This document shows, piece by piece, positions 25,354-34,128 of a DNA stretch of 45,135 nucleotides (the stretch's first letter is position 1; each line of letters starts with the position of its first letter). The notes beneath the pieces are model-generated. The model had not been told where the DNA came from. It made no database searches and saw nothing but the letters and a program-made list of their open reading frames with translations. The translations under genes and the position numbers were made by a program. Where the stretch lies: NCBI GenBank assembly GCA_009783555.1, contig WRDH01000022.1, positions 1-45,135 of the forward strand, written 5' to 3'. The DNA is from Oscillospiraceae bacterium. GTDB taxonomy: Bacteria; Bacillota; Clostridia; Oscillospirales; Oscillospiraceae.

Positions 25354-25532
25354 AAAAAATATCCTCAATCTACTGTATATTTTATCACACTGTATTTTAA
25401 TATTACAATGGCAAGTTTAATATCGCAAGGAATATAAATAAGAAATACGCCAACGAAAACCACAGAATTTCAACACACTTAAACAACCGTTATAACAAAA
25501 TAATTATACACTAGTGCCACAACGGTTTCAAT

Positions 25533-25594
25533 ATACTGTTTGTCAGCAACTAATTTCCGTACATATGACAGATATAATTTCCGTCAAACAGTAT
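25533..25594 (+). promoter_or_regulatory. candidate operator: inverted and direct repeats before the ABC operon
   Basis: ATACTGTTTG (25533-25542) and CAAACAGTAT (25585-25594) are a perfect 10 bp inverted repeat. Between them TAATTTCCGT occurs twice, at 25551 and 25575, 24 bp apart. The structure lies 75-136 bp upstream of the lipoprotein start, in the 315 bp divergent region between the AlbA_2 regulator and the importer, a natural site for a dimeric regulator. Confidence 0.55.
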
Positions 25595-25668
25595 TGTAAA
25601 ATGTTTTGGGTTTATATATAATAAATAATTATGCAAAATCCCTACGTTTTTTTTCCAGAGGTCATCGT

Positions 25669-27276
25669 ATGAGAACGGTTATTATTATCTTAAGTGCTGT
25701 TTGTATAGCATTATTATTAATTGGTTGCAGAACGCAAACCGGTTCAGATATCTTTGATGCTGTATTGGATGAAATTGATCATCAGGCAGACATCATAGAT
25801 GATGAATGGGGTTGGCTTTGGCCGGATAGAGCGGAGTCTGAAGAAGAAGATTATCCTGAGTTTGAGGGTGAGTTTGAACACACGCTGCGGATATTCGCAT
25901 CACAGTGGGAATCGTATCAATTTAATGAAATTATTTCTCTTTTTAGAAGAGAGCATCCGGAAGTTAATATACAGGTGGAGACTTTTTCATCACCACGGAC
26001 AACAAGTGAAGAAGTTGCATTAATAACACAACTCCTGAGTGGTTCTTATGATATTTTTATGTTATCGACCATATCAAGTGAAAAATTAGATGTTAACTCG
26101 CTGTTTGTGGACTTAAACCAGCTAATAGATGGTTCAAACGGAATAAACCGCGAAGATTATTTTGATAACGTTTTTAGAGGTATGGAAGCAAACGGGATTT
26201 TATACAGCGTTCCCTTATCTGTTACATTTGAAGCTCCGTTGCCGAATATTGCTTATTTCAGGAGTGCCGGCATCAATGTTAACGATTTAGACACAATAAG
26301 CTGGGAGCAGCTTCTTAACATTCATCAAATTGTTGCGGCTAGAAATCCGGAGCATGAGCTGTTTATAATAAGGAATTTTAATGTACTTAACGTCTTTGAC
26401 GGTGTATATGATGTAGCAACAAGAAGAGTTGATGCAAACACAACAGAAATTAGAGATTTGGTAGTAGCAGCAAGCAGTATACCGACAAATATTGAATTTA
26501 CGCCTAACGGTCCTCAAGGTCACGTTGTAGTAACAGTATCCGGAATGATGGATTTCTTGCTTGAACAACGGGATAATGTATTATTACTTGAAAATCATGG
26601 TTTTTTTCTGGAACTATATATGATGAGAGATCGTAATATATCCAATATGATTTATGGAACACCAATATTACAACGCAACTTCAATAACCGGATTGAATTC
26701 CATACAAGTACGGTTTTTAGTATATTGCAACAGAGCAGCAACCAGGATGTTGCATGGGATTTTGTTCGTTTTGCATTAGAGAACACACTGCCATTACACG
26801 TTGCAAATGAATACCATTATCCCCCATCACTATATCCCGACATATTTCAACCGGTCAACAGGGAGCGTTTCAGGAATTCGATTTTTGAACTGCTCGAATC
26901 AATAATCATATGGGATGCAAACGCAGCGTGGGATAGTGGGTTATTTAACGATTTATTACCGCTTCATCCGAGTATGAATCCTTGGTTAGATCCTGAAGAA
27001 GCAAAGGAAGAGTACGAAGAGGCATTGCTTATTTGGGATGAAGCATGGCTCGAATTTCAAGATGTGCTGCAGACCTTGCGGGATGGAATGTTTGAGCGTG
27101 TATATTTGCAAACTGTACCGGTCATGGAGCTTCTTGATGTAGAAAATAAACGTAGCTTTACAGTCCGAAATGACTTTATATATCCGGATATTTACTTGTA
27201 TGTGACAGGCAGGCAATCAATAGATATAACATTGGCAAATATCCAGAATCGGTTAGAGCTTTACGTTTGGGGTTAG
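25669..27276 (+). CDS. ABC-type solute-binding lipoprotein (family 1-like)
   Basis: 535 residues from the ATG at 25669 (AGAGG seven bases upstream). Signal peptide with lipobox LLIGC (Cys20), so it should be lipid-anchored on the outer face of the membrane. After an acidic spacer comes a family 1 binding-protein fold: HTLRIFASQWESYQFNEIISLF, HPEVNIQVETF, a ~100-residue lobe with LNQLIDG, and YSVPLSVTFEAP for the hinge. Two MalF/MalG-type permeases follow immediately, implying import of an oligosaccharide or related polar solute. It is longer than many homologues, with a Trp/Glu-rich C-terminal region. No ATPase gene is in the operon. Confidence 0.9.
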   Translation: MRTVIIILSAVCIALLLIGCRTQTGSDIFDAVLDEIDHQADIIDDEWGWLWPDRAESEEEDYPEFEGEFEHTLRIFASQWESYQFNEIISLFRREHPEVNIQVETFSSPRTTSEEVALITQLLSGSYDIFMLSTISSEKLDVNSLFVDLNQLIDGSNGINREDYFDNVFRGMEANGILYSVPLSVTFEAPLPNIAYFRSAGINVNDLDTISWEQLLNIHQIVAARNPEHELFIIRNFNVLNVFDGVYDVATRRVDANTTEIRDLVVAASSIPTNIEFTPNGPQGHVVVTVSGMMDFLLEQRDNVLLLENHGFFLELYMMRDRNISNMIYGTPILQRNFNNRIEFHTSTVFSILQQSSNQDVAWDFVRFALENTLPLHVANEYHYPPSLYPDIFQPVNRERFRNSIFELLESIIIWDANAAWDSGLFNDLLPLHPSMNPWLDPEEAKEEYEEALLIWDEAWLEFQDVLQTLRDGMFERVYLQTVPVMELLDVENKRSFTVRNDFIYPDIYLYVTGRQSIDITLANIQNRLELYVWG

Positions 27277-27288
27277 ATAAGGTTAAGA

Positions 27289-28146
27289 ATGAGTACACTT
27301 AAAAAATACTTACCTAGAAACAGAATATGGCTGTTTTTGCTGCCAAGTTTTATCGGCATGCTTATTTTTTTCTTTATCCCGGCATTTGTCAGCCTCTATC
27401 ACTCCTTAACTTTCGGCGGGAGCTTTGTATGGCTGAGAAACTTCCAAAACACGCTGGAAAACTTCGTTTTCAGGCTGGCAGTCAACAATACAATGCTTTT
27501 CATCGCGCTTAGTGTTCCGCTTAACATGATAATAGCATTTTTATTAGCTGCATTGCTGGAAGGGCTTAAGCAAAAGAAATTCTTTTTGGTGCTGTTTATG
27601 CTTCCGCTGGTTATACCGTCAGGTTCGGTAGTTTTCTTCTGGCAATCTTTATTTGCCGACAATGGTTATATTAACCGGATATTACTATTGAATGGCTATG
27701 ATACAGTATTGTGGTTTGCAAGTGACTGGGCCTTGCCAATTGCAATTCTTGTATTCATATTCAAGAACATAGGGTTTAGTTTAGTTTTATTTGTAACAGG
27801 ATATCAGTTTATTCCAAAAGAATATTACGAAATAGCAAGAATCGACGGCGCAAGCAGCTTTCAGATTTTCCGCACGGTTACAGCAGTCTATATGATGCCG
27901 ACGACATTTCTTGTTTTTATGATGTCGATCATAAACTCGTTCAGGATCTTTCGGGAAATATACCTGCTGCTCGGCAGATACCCGAACAGGTCGGTATTTA
28001 TGCTGCAGCATTTTATGAACAACCAATTTGCGGCAGCGAATATGCAGACTCTTTCAACGACGGCGACGCTGCTCTCGTTTGCAATTATGCTCCTTGCGAT
28101 TGTCTGTTATACACTTCAACGCCGTTTGACGGATTCGTATAGTTAG
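27289..28146 (+). CDS. ABC transporter permease, MalF-like
   Basis: 285 residues with six predicted membrane helices (first at NRIWLFLLPSFIGMLIFFF). The cytoplasmic EAA loop, which docks the ATPase, reads YYEIARIDGASSFQIFRTVT near residue 185. It starts 12 bp after the lipoprotein gene and is followed two bases later by the frame of the second permease. It forms the membrane channel of the importer with the next gene. Confidence 0.93.
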   Translation: MSTLKKYLPRNRIWLFLLPSFIGMLIFFFIPAFVSLYHSLTFGGSFVWLRNFQNTLENFVFRLAVNNTMLFIALSVPLNMIIAFLLAALLEGLKQKKFFLVLFMLPLVIPSGSVVFFWQSLFADNGYINRILLLNGYDTVLWFASDWALPIAILVFIFKNIGFSLVLFVTGYQFIPKEYYEIARIDGASSFQIFRTVTAVYMMPTTFLVFMMSIINSFRIFREIYLLLGRYPNRSVFMLQHFMNNQFAAANMQTLSTTATLLSFAIMLLAIVCYTLQRRLTDSYS

Positions 28147-28171
28147 TGTGCCGTCTCTACACAAGGTGATT

Positions 28172-29050
28172 ATGAAAAGAAAAGACTTAATCAAAATAGC
28201 AAGATTGACCACCGTATCAATAGCTGCAGCTATCAGCTTATTGCCTGTGTTCTTTATTGTGTTTAACTCTTTTATGAGTGTGTTCGAAGCAGAAATGAGA
28301 TATACGGCTATAATCAACCCCTACACAATGCTTGGCGTAACTGATGAGTTTATGCATTATAAGGACATGAGTTTTCTTCCGCAAGTAATTACGTTATCGG
28401 GTTACCGTACTGTTCTGCTGGAAGACCCGACATATTACCGTTATATCTGGAACTCGATAATACTGGCAGTCCCAATGGTTCTTGGGCAGCTCGCAGTTGC
28501 GCCGATTGCAGCTTACGGTTTTGAAAGACTGCGTAACCGGCACAAGGACAAACTGTTTATCCTTTATATATTTACAATGCTACTCCCGATGCAGGCGTTG
28601 CTTGTTCCGCATTTTATAACTGCTCGGGCACTTGGTATAGATGGTAGTTATTTAGCGATTATATTGCCCGCAGTGTTTTCTCCGTTTGGGGTTTTTCTGA
28701 TACGGCAGCAAATGAAGGGCTTTAACAAGAACTTGATTGAAGCGGCAAGCCTTGACGGCGCTAACAGTTTCCGTGTATTTTCAAGCATTGTGTTTCCTAA
28801 TATAAAACCTGCAATAACGGCATTAATTGTTTTGGCATTTGCCGAAGCCTGGAATGTAGTGGACCAGGCTGTAGTCTTTATACGCAACGATTATGAAATG
28901 CCAATGTCTGTATTTTTATCGGAAGTGGCAGCAGGAGATGTCGGGGCGATTTTTGCCGCATCAACCGTATTTATGTTTCCTGCAATTTTAGTATTCATAT
29001 ATGGTCAGGACAATATGGCGGACGGGTTAGGATATACAGGATTGAGGTGA
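28172..29050 (+). CDS. ABC transporter permease, MalG-like
   Basis: 292 residues; the ATG at 28172 is preferred because AAGGTG lies in front of it, although a GTG at 28148 is in frame. Multi-helix protein with EAA loop IEAASLDGANSFRVFSSIVF. Partner of the MalF-like permease. Its final TGA overlaps the frame of the next gene, indicating tight coupling. Confidence 0.93.
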   Translation: MKRKDLIKIARLTTVSIAAAISLLPVFFIVFNSFMSVFEAEMRYTAIINPYTMLGVTDEFMHYKDMSFLPQVITLSGYRTVLLEDPTYYRYIWNSIILAVPMVLGQLAVAPIAAYGFERLRNRHKDKLFILYIFTMLLPMQALLVPHFITARALGIDGSYLAIILPAVFSPFGVFLIRQQMKGFNKNLIEAASLDGANSFRVFSSIVFPNIKPAITALIVLAFAEAWNVVDQAVVFIRNDYEMPMSVFLSEVAAGDVGAIFAASTVFMFPAILVFIYGQDNMADGLGYTGLR

Positions 29051-29055
29051 TTGGT

Positions 29056-29781
29056 TTGAAATTGACCAGCAAGAAAGCAGCGGCTATTCTGGCAATACTA
29101 TTTGTGTGTTTACTGATTGGCGGCACAATATATTCCCGCACTTTTTATCAAATGCAAAAGCCATTGGTAACGATCGCAACATCAAGCTCGCACTCTTTTT
29201 ATATGTCAATGGAAGCGCTGGGCGTTGTTCAGTTTGCCGATGAGTTAGTGTCCTCGTATGGCTATCCGCTTATGACTGAGCTGTTTGTCTCTAATGAAGA
29301 GTGGGAGGCAACAGGATGGGAACAGCGTTTCTTTATACATGTCGGCAATCAAGTCACTGTATCTTTACTTGGATTATGGAACTCGCCGGTATTTGAGGGT
29401 ACTGCTATCAGGGTGCTATATGATGAAGATGGTATTAATATCACTGTTGGCTTTACTGATAGTTGTGCCGATTCATTGGAGGGAGATTCCGTGCATGTGC
29501 TAATGGAGCGGGAGACCGTGCCTTATCCTGTTATAGTCCCTGCGTCGTCAGTGCATTATGATTCAATCACCGGCGAGTATTATATGTTCTTTGTGACCAG
29601 ACAACAAGGTGTCTGGGGAACCGATGAGTTTACTGTCTTCAGAGAAAACGTAGAATTCATGCCAATAAAAAGAATCGGCAACGAAATGTTAATAGACCGC
29701 TGGACTCCATTTGAAAACCCCTTTGTCGTATCGGCAGACACCCCCCTCCATGAAGGTGCCAAAGTCAGGTTGTTTGGATAA
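29056..29781 (+). CDS. membrane-anchored accessory protein of the ABC operon
   Basis: About 241 residues from a TTG at 29056, six bases after GAGGTG; a GTG at 29047 overlapping the previous stop is possible. One N-terminal helix (AILAILFVCLLIGGTIYS) and an external domain. The end (VPASSVHYDSITGEYYMFFV, then GVWGTDEF and VFRENVEFM) resembles the C-terminal beta-domain of HlyD/RND-type adaptor proteins, without the usual hairpin. Operon position suggests a role with the importer, but the function is unknown. It is the last gene; hairpins follow in the intergenic region. Confidence 0.6.
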   Translation: MKLTSKKAAAILAILFVCLLIGGTIYSRTFYQMQKPLVTIATSSSHSFYMSMEALGVVQFADELVSSYGYPLMTELFVSNEEWEATGWEQRFFIHVGNQVTVSLLGLWNSPVFEGTAIRVLYDEDGINITVGFTDSCADSLEGDSVHVLMERETVPYPVIVPASSVHYDSITGEYYMFFVTRQQGVWGTDEFTVFRENVEFMPIKRIGNEMLIDRWTPFENPFVVSADTPLHEGAKVRLFG

Positions 29782-29935
29782 GGTTTATATGTCGCTTTCA
29801 CGATAATCCCATCTCTTGATTTCTAGATATCGGCAGACGGATGGTTTGCCGGCTGCCGCTAAGATTCATTCGTATTGTATCCCTTTCTGCGGTGGTTCAT
29901 CCGCTACACGATGTTGGTCTGAATGTTTGCTGCAA

Positions 29936-29976
29936 GGAGAATCGTAGATTCTCCCGGAGCGAATGGAACATTCGCT
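29936..29976. terminator. two adjacent perfect hairpins between convergent genes
   Basis: GGAGAATC-GTA-GATTCTCC (29936-29954) and AGCGAATG-GAA-CATTCGCT (29958-29976) are two 8 bp perfect stems with 3-base loops, only three bases apart. They lie in the 325 bp region between the ABC operon and the convergent carrier gene, so a two-way terminator is possible, but there are no long T-runs. A mobile-element remnant is an alternative. The rest of the interval has a further small stem (CTCGT TTT ACGAG) and no gene. Confidence 0.5.
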
Positions 29977-30059
29977 TTAAACAGGACAGTTACCGTGTTA
30001 TAGTAGGTATTCAAAGTCTCGTTTTACGAGCCTTATATGAAATACTCTCTACAGTATAA

Positions 30060-30082
30060 ACCGGACGGTTCATCTGTCTTGC
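30060..30082 (+). repeat. partial REP-like element
   Basis: CCGGACGGTTCATCTGTCTTG keeps the core and the right end of the repeat but lacks the left AAGACAGGG arm; a loose CCCCCTGTCTTC follows at about 30097. Confidence 0.75.
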
Positions 30083-30106
30083 TTCCCCTATCCTGCCCCC
30101 TGTCTT

Positions 30107-31726
30107 CTAAAACGGTCCGTATCCGACTGCGTGTGCAAGAGTTAAGAAACCTATGCTGACTAAAACGAATAATAATTGGAGCTTCCATGTCCATTTCAGC
30201 CATGTCAAATATGGTACGCCTATTATCCCCAGCACTATCAGAAGAACCGCATTGGTCGGGTAAAGTACGTTTGCAAAACCGTCGCCGAGCGTGAATGCAA
30301 GCACGATGCTCTGACGTGTCAGACCGACCATCTCCGCCAGAGGTGCAAGAAGCGGGATTATCAGAAAAGCCTTTGCGGAAGCACCACCTATGAAGAATTC
30401 AAGGCACAGCACAAATAGAAATACGATTATTAAGGATGTTAGGGCACTGGAATCAATTACGAAATTATAAGCGTACTGCAGTAATGTGTCCATTATTCCG
30501 CCTGATACGAATATATGCTTCACGCTTAAAGCAAGCATAAGCAGAACAACGCTTGGGAGAAATGTGACAATGCCTTTTCCGAAATCCCGGAACACCCGGT
30601 TGTGACCGGTTAACAGCCCTGCGCCAATGCCCCCGACCATGATCACCAGTGCTATCACCGGCATCGAAAAGTCCGTCAGCTCAGGAATAAAAGCTCCTGC
30701 AGTAACATATACGGCGATAGCAAGAAGACAAACACCAAAGAAGATGAGTCCCCTCTTGCATTTGCGAGCATGTATCTCCATATCCTCAGTAACTGTATCC
30801 GCGCCTGTTGTTTTATCTGTTCCTATTACCGCTCCTATTGCTTTATCCGCTCCTATTACTGCTCCTGTTGCTGTATCCATTCCTGTTACCGCTACTGCTC
30901 CTGTTTCTGCATCATCCCCCGGATCCCCTGAAGATTGCTCATTAACTCCCGATGTTGCTGCTTCTTCCGGTGAAAACCGGGCGGATGAATTTTTCAAGCC
31001 GTATAGCAGCGATTTTTCAGGATTTTTCTCGATTCGCCGAGCGTACAGAAGCAAAAACGCAAGCAGTATGCTATATATCACAACAAACATGATTATACGA
31101 AGCCAAAGCCCCGAAAACAGCGGCAGCCCCGCCAGTCTCTGTGCGACACCTGTGGAAAAAGGGTTAAATATGCCGGCAGCAAAACCGAAGCCGACTGCAA
31201 TAAGACTCATCCCCGCACCGACCAGAGCATCCCAACGCAGAGAAACAGCCAATGCCACGGCGATAGGCGCAAGAATCACAGTCTCCTCAAATATGCCCAT
31301 ACCCGCTCCCAGCAGCATACAGAAAAAAGTCACTGCTGCGAGGAGTACATACTTTTTCTTCTCGAATCTACGGATAACAAGCTGCATTGAATACTTAATC
31401 AACCCGCATTTGTCGAGGATAAGGAAAGCACCGCCAATGAGCATAATCGAGAATATCACCATGATTGCGACTGCCGCGTCAGGTCCTGCAAAGACTTCAA
31501 AGGGTGCTGTCAACACGCGCCAAAAAGGTAAAGATGTGTCGTCCGTTTGCATGTACGAGCCTGCCAACACGATTTCACGTCCGCCAACAATCTCCCGCTC
31601 AAACACACCTGCCGGAATAATCTGTGTAAGGATAAAGGCAAAAATCATAACACCCAGCAGCATAGCCGCAGTGCTAATAAAAGTTCTCCTGCCGATTTTT
31701 AACCCCAGTGATTCAATATCATTCAT
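30107..31726 (-). CDS. YfcC-family membrane transporter
   Basis: 539 residues and about 12 predicted helices in two halves, each with a family-like Gly/Asn-rich segment (GAGMGIFEETVILAP, NPFSTGVAQ; later FFIGGASAKAFLIIPLLAPLAEMVG and LGDGFANVLYPTNAVLL). This matches the YfcC/C4-dicarboxylate-antiporter-like family, whose substrates are amino acids or carboxylates; the exact substrate cannot be told. Between the halves (about residues 255-320) is an unusual low-complexity cytoplasmic loop repeating T-G-A-V-x-G-x-D/T-K units. The start at 31726 follows GAGAGAGG. Monocistronic, convergent with the ABC operon. Confidence 0.85.
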   Translation of the reverse strand: MNDIESLGLKIGRRTFISTAAMLLGVMIFAFILTQIIPAGVFEREIVGGREIVLAGSYMQTDDTSLPFWRVLTAPFEVFAGPDAAVAIMVIFSIMLIGGAFLILDKCGLIKYSMQLVIRRFEKKKYVLLAAVTFFCMLLGAGMGIFEETVILAPIAVALAVSLRWDALVGAGMSLIAVGFGFAAGIFNPFSTGVAQRLAGLPLFSGLWLRIIMFVVIYSILLAFLLLYARRIEKNPEKSLLYGLKNSSARFSPEEAATSGVNEQSSGDPGDDAETGAVAVTGMDTATGAVIGADKAIGAVIGTDKTTGADTVTEDMEIHARKCKRGLIFFGVCLLAIAVYVTAGAFIPELTDFSMPVIALVIMVGGIGAGLLTGHNRVFRDFGKGIVTFLPSVVLLMLALSVKHIFVSGGIMDTLLQYAYNFVIDSSALTSLIIVFLFVLCLEFFIGGASAKAFLIIPLLAPLAEMVGLTRQSIVLAFTLGDGFANVLYPTNAVLLIVLGIIGVPYLTWLKWTWKLQLLFVLVSIGFLTLAHAVGYGPF

Positions 31727-31824
31727 ATCGTTGTGCCTCTCTCCATATATCAGTTTGCATATTTATGCATTTGGTACTATATACCAGATGAGATAGCAAA
31801 TCAAGAAAAAGAGAAGAACAAAGT

Positions 31825-31850
31825 GAAGACAGGAGGGACGATTCTTTTTT
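31825..31850 (+). repeat. strongly degraded REP-like element
   Basis: GAAGACAGGAGGGACGATTC resembles the AAGACAGGGGGACGGTTC arm with several changes, in the upstream region of the carrier gene. Confidence 0.45.
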
Positions 31851-31924
31851 CAAAAAAAATAAAACCTGATTCTCATGGAAATATGATGAACAATTTTACA
31901 ATAGCTTGGCGACAATGGTGATTG

Positions 31925-31965
31925 TTTCTACCTTTTCTGCCATTTTTTGAACGAAAAGGTAGAAA
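31925..31965. other. long perfect hairpin in a gene-free stretch
   Basis: TTTCTACCTTTTC (31925-31937) pairs with GAAAAGGTAGAAA (31953-31965): 13 bp stem, 15-base loop. It lies in the ~380 bp region without genes between the carrier and the RhuM-like fragment. It may be a two-way terminator or the end of a lost mobile element. Nothing else is recognised in 31727-32106 apart from the degraded repeat and a good GAGGTG before the fragment. Confidence 0.5.
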
Positions 31966-32106
31966 ACCGTGTGGATTGCAGGGTTTTCCTTATTGCTATA
32001 TAGTGTTAGCGTGTAACGCAATCAGTGCCAATAAACTCATAACATTACTCCGCAATTTGATATAGCGTTTATTGCGCGGCATAAAAACATAATGAGGTGA
32101 ATCGAT

Positions 32107-32220
32107 ATGAAGAATGAAATTGTATTATACCGCCCATACGAGCTTTCATCGCCTTGTGGCGAAGCATTGCGTATTGAAGTGAGGTTTGATGATGATACTG
32201 TTTGGCTTACACAAGGTCTA
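32107..32220 (+). pseudogene. N-terminal fragment of a RhuM-like protein
   Basis: With a proper GAGGTG ribosome binding site, the frame reads MKNEIVLYRPYE, then EALRIEVRFDDDTVWLTQG, matching the start of RhuM/virulence-type proteins (IVLY... LEVR..D.TVWLTQ). At about 32217 the match ends where the 3' end of the minus-strand zinc-ribbon gene begins, so only ~38 of about 330 residues are left. It marks a deletion or rearrangement boundary. Confidence 0.65.
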
Positions 32221-32937
32221 CGATTTCATATCGTTCTTTGTTCCGCATTGAGGACAGAAGTTACCTTCTTTATCATAGGAAAAGCCACATTCCCTACAGA
32301 ATATCACACTAGGAGCTGGAGTATCAGTTATAGGCGTAACTGCTTCAGCAATTTGATCATCTTCACTCACAACTTCTTCCGGCGGTGCAACTACATCTGT
32401 TTCTGTGATTACTAATGGCTTTGTATCTTCCGCTTGCACTTCCACTACTGTATTCTCTTCATCAATGAGTTCAATCACATCGATCTTTTTTGAGTCAAAA
32501 GTCGGCTTCGGCTTAACTATCACCTTTTGTGCAGCTATCGGTACTTGTACAGAAGCTGGTATCGGTGTAGAAGGTAAGTCTTGTATTGTGGTCGGCGTAG
32601 TAACGGTATTATAGACTGGGTTTACAGGCGTGTTTTCATTACTTTTGGCATCTATAGAATGTAAATGCAATTTGTCGACTCTCTTCAATATAACATTAGT
32701 ATTGTCATAAGTATCGCAGATTATGTTGATTAGATGATAAACAAGCCATGCTAAAAAGATATAAATAGTGCATGGCACCGCTGCTGCTATGAAAGCCCAA
32801 AAAGTAATTCCACCATATGAGCCTGCGGCAATAAGTGTAATGATGAAGAGAAGAGCTCCTCCGCCGCCAATTACCGCTGCAATGAGTTTCGCTGCATTTC
32901 TAAGCTTTGCGCTTATGCTATTGAATTGGTTATACAT
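32218..32937 (-). CDS. membrane protein with C-terminal zinc ribbon (239 aa)
   Basis: Two membrane helices (about residues 15-40 and 48-72) are followed by a ~120-residue Pro/Thr/Val/Glu-rich region and a C-terminal zinc ribbon, IFCRECGFSYDKEGNFCPQCGTKN. The start follows AGGAGG. Function unknown. It is the last of four minus-strand small membrane proteins, three with zinc ribbons, a class often seen in Clostridia. The stop codon touches the RhuM-like remnant. Confidence 0.7.
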   Translation of the reverse strand: MYNQFNSISAKLRNAAKLIAAVIGGGGALLFIITLIAAGSYGGITFWAFIAAAVPCTIYIFLAWLVYHLINIICDTYDNTNVILKRVDKLHLHSIDAKSNENTPVNPVYNTVTTPTTIQDLPSTPIPASVQVPIAAQKVIVKPKPTFDSKKIDVIELIDEENTVVEVQAEDTKPLVITETDVVAPPEEVVSEDDQIAEAVTPITDTPAPSVIFCRECGFSYDKEGNFCPQCGTKNDMKS

Positions 32938-33068
32938 TTAAAAAACCTCCTAAAGTTGATTGTTAAATCTATTCAGTCTGATTATATTTACTTGCCATAG
33001 TTAATTCAATCCATTTATATTTACCCAATAATCATTCAAGTCTTATAAACTCAAAAGAAAGTGTTTTT

Positions 33069-33169
33069 TTAGTAGTCAAGATTGCCGCCGAGCAAGCCTG
33101 TGACACTTAAGTCAAATCCACCGTTTCCTCTGTTTGAGATTCCATAAATTATAACCTAAGTACTTTCAT
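33069..33169 (-). pseudogene. small ORF with probable one-base frameshift
   Basis: On the minus strand AGAAAGGAAG is followed by ATG AAA GTA CTT AG. One missing base later the reading continues as VIIYGISNRGNGGFDLSV, then TGLLGGNLDY and TAA. The 101 bp would be 33 residues plus stop if one base were restored. The Gly-rich tail looks peptide-like, but I recognise no family. It lies in the 337 bp interval between two zinc-ribbon genes; no other feature was seen there. Confidence 0.4.
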
Positions 33170-33274
33170 GGTATAGCTTCCTTTCTAATGTTCCTTTTCG
33201 AATGTTATGTTTAATAGAACCTAATATCGTCCAACCGCAAGGGATCATTAATCTCATTTAATGCTTGAGTTGTC

Positions 33275-33550
33275 TTAACCGTTTAAGGCTTGTCCGCAGT
33301 TCATACAAAACTTTGAACCATCATTTGCCTCAGCTCCGCAATTATTACAAAACATGCGATTTCTTTCTATTGAATAGATATCTGATAGTTTTTCCTTTTT
33401 TTGCGGATTACTCGATGTTTTTTTCCGTGTTATTGCGTTGTCGATTGCATCGGCAGCACGATCACCGAACAACCTCATAAAGATGGTTTGCCCGAATACA
33501 ATCAAAACGACTATAACAATAATAAGAATGATAATTACTGCTGGATTCAT
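33275..33550 (-). CDS. small membrane protein with C-terminal zinc ribbon (91 aa)
   Basis: One N-terminal helix (AVIIILIIVIVVLIVFGQTIF), a short basic linker, and a C-terminal zinc ribbon, MFCNNCGAEANDGSKFCMNCGQAL. Ribosome binding site GGGAGAG. The helix-first, ribbon-last order places the ribbon in the cytoplasm if the N-terminus is outside. Role unknown; 15 bp from the next upstream gene, so probably co-transcribed. Confidence 0.75.
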   Translation of the reverse strand: MNPAVIIILIIVIVVLIVFGQTIFMRLFGDRAADAIDNAITRKKTSSNPQKKEKLSDIYSIERNRMFCNNCGAEANDGSKFCMNCGQALNG

Positions 33551-33565
33551 ATGTGTTTCTCTCCC

Positions 33566-34066
33566 TTAGAACCATTTAGTTTTTGTTTTATATTTTACTG
33601 CTATCCTCTCAACTTCGGTAGAGCTATCAAGTCTTAAAAATGCCTTTTCGACTTGCGTAAGTATAATATTGGCACTTATAACATCGTCTCCGCCGCTACT
33701 AGTCGTTTGTGACGATTCTATCTGATAGTTATAGCGGAACTTATCACCCTCTGTTCCGTTGCGTTCAAGGACTGAAACAAATGGTGCGAAAGCACCCATC
33801 CCGCCGTTTCGGAAAATAATCGCATGTGCTTCAGATGTTTTGTCAACGCTCACTTTGCGTTCGGTTAAAACATTCATATCAAGTGCGGCAGCGACTTCCG
33901 CTATACTTGCAACACCTGTTGTAAACCGATGCTGCTGTCTGAAAAACACCTTATCTCTGTCTGTTGCATGACCGTCGGCAATAGCATTCATTTTGCGCCG
34001 GTGATGAGCGTACAACGACAGTGCAAGTATGCCGCCGCCAATCAAAAATACCCAAAACACCTCCAT
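33566..34066 (-). CDS. hypothetical single-pass membrane protein (166 aa)
   Basis: I start at 34066 (MEVFWVFLIGG), which has AAGGAAG seven bases upstream; the frame extends eight codons further. One N-terminal helix, then a basic stretch (HHRRK) and a ~130-residue soluble domain with alternating beta-like segments (AHAIIFRNGGMGAFAPFV, EGDKFRYNYQIES). No motif allows a function call. It is the only one of the four clustered membrane proteins here without a zinc ribbon. Confidence 0.65.
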   Translation of the reverse strand: MEVFWVFLIGGGILALSLYAHHRRKMNAIADGHATDRDKVFFRQQHRFTTGVASIAEVAAALDMNVLTERKVSVDKTSEAHAIIFRNGGMGAFAPFVSVLERNGTEGDKFRYNYQIESSQTTSSGGDDVISANIILTQVEKAFLRLDSSTEVERIAVKYKTKTKWF

Positions 34067-34128
34067 AATGAAACTTCCTTTCTTTTGCAAAATCTTCTTT
34101 CACTTGATCAATCTTATTAATAAGATTC

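Noticed and set aside
30627-31796. Long open frame (389 codons) on the plus strand
   Set aside because: It is antisense to the multi-helix YfcC-type carrier, which has clear family motifs; the plus frame is Ser/Pro/Thr-rich and lacks motifs.
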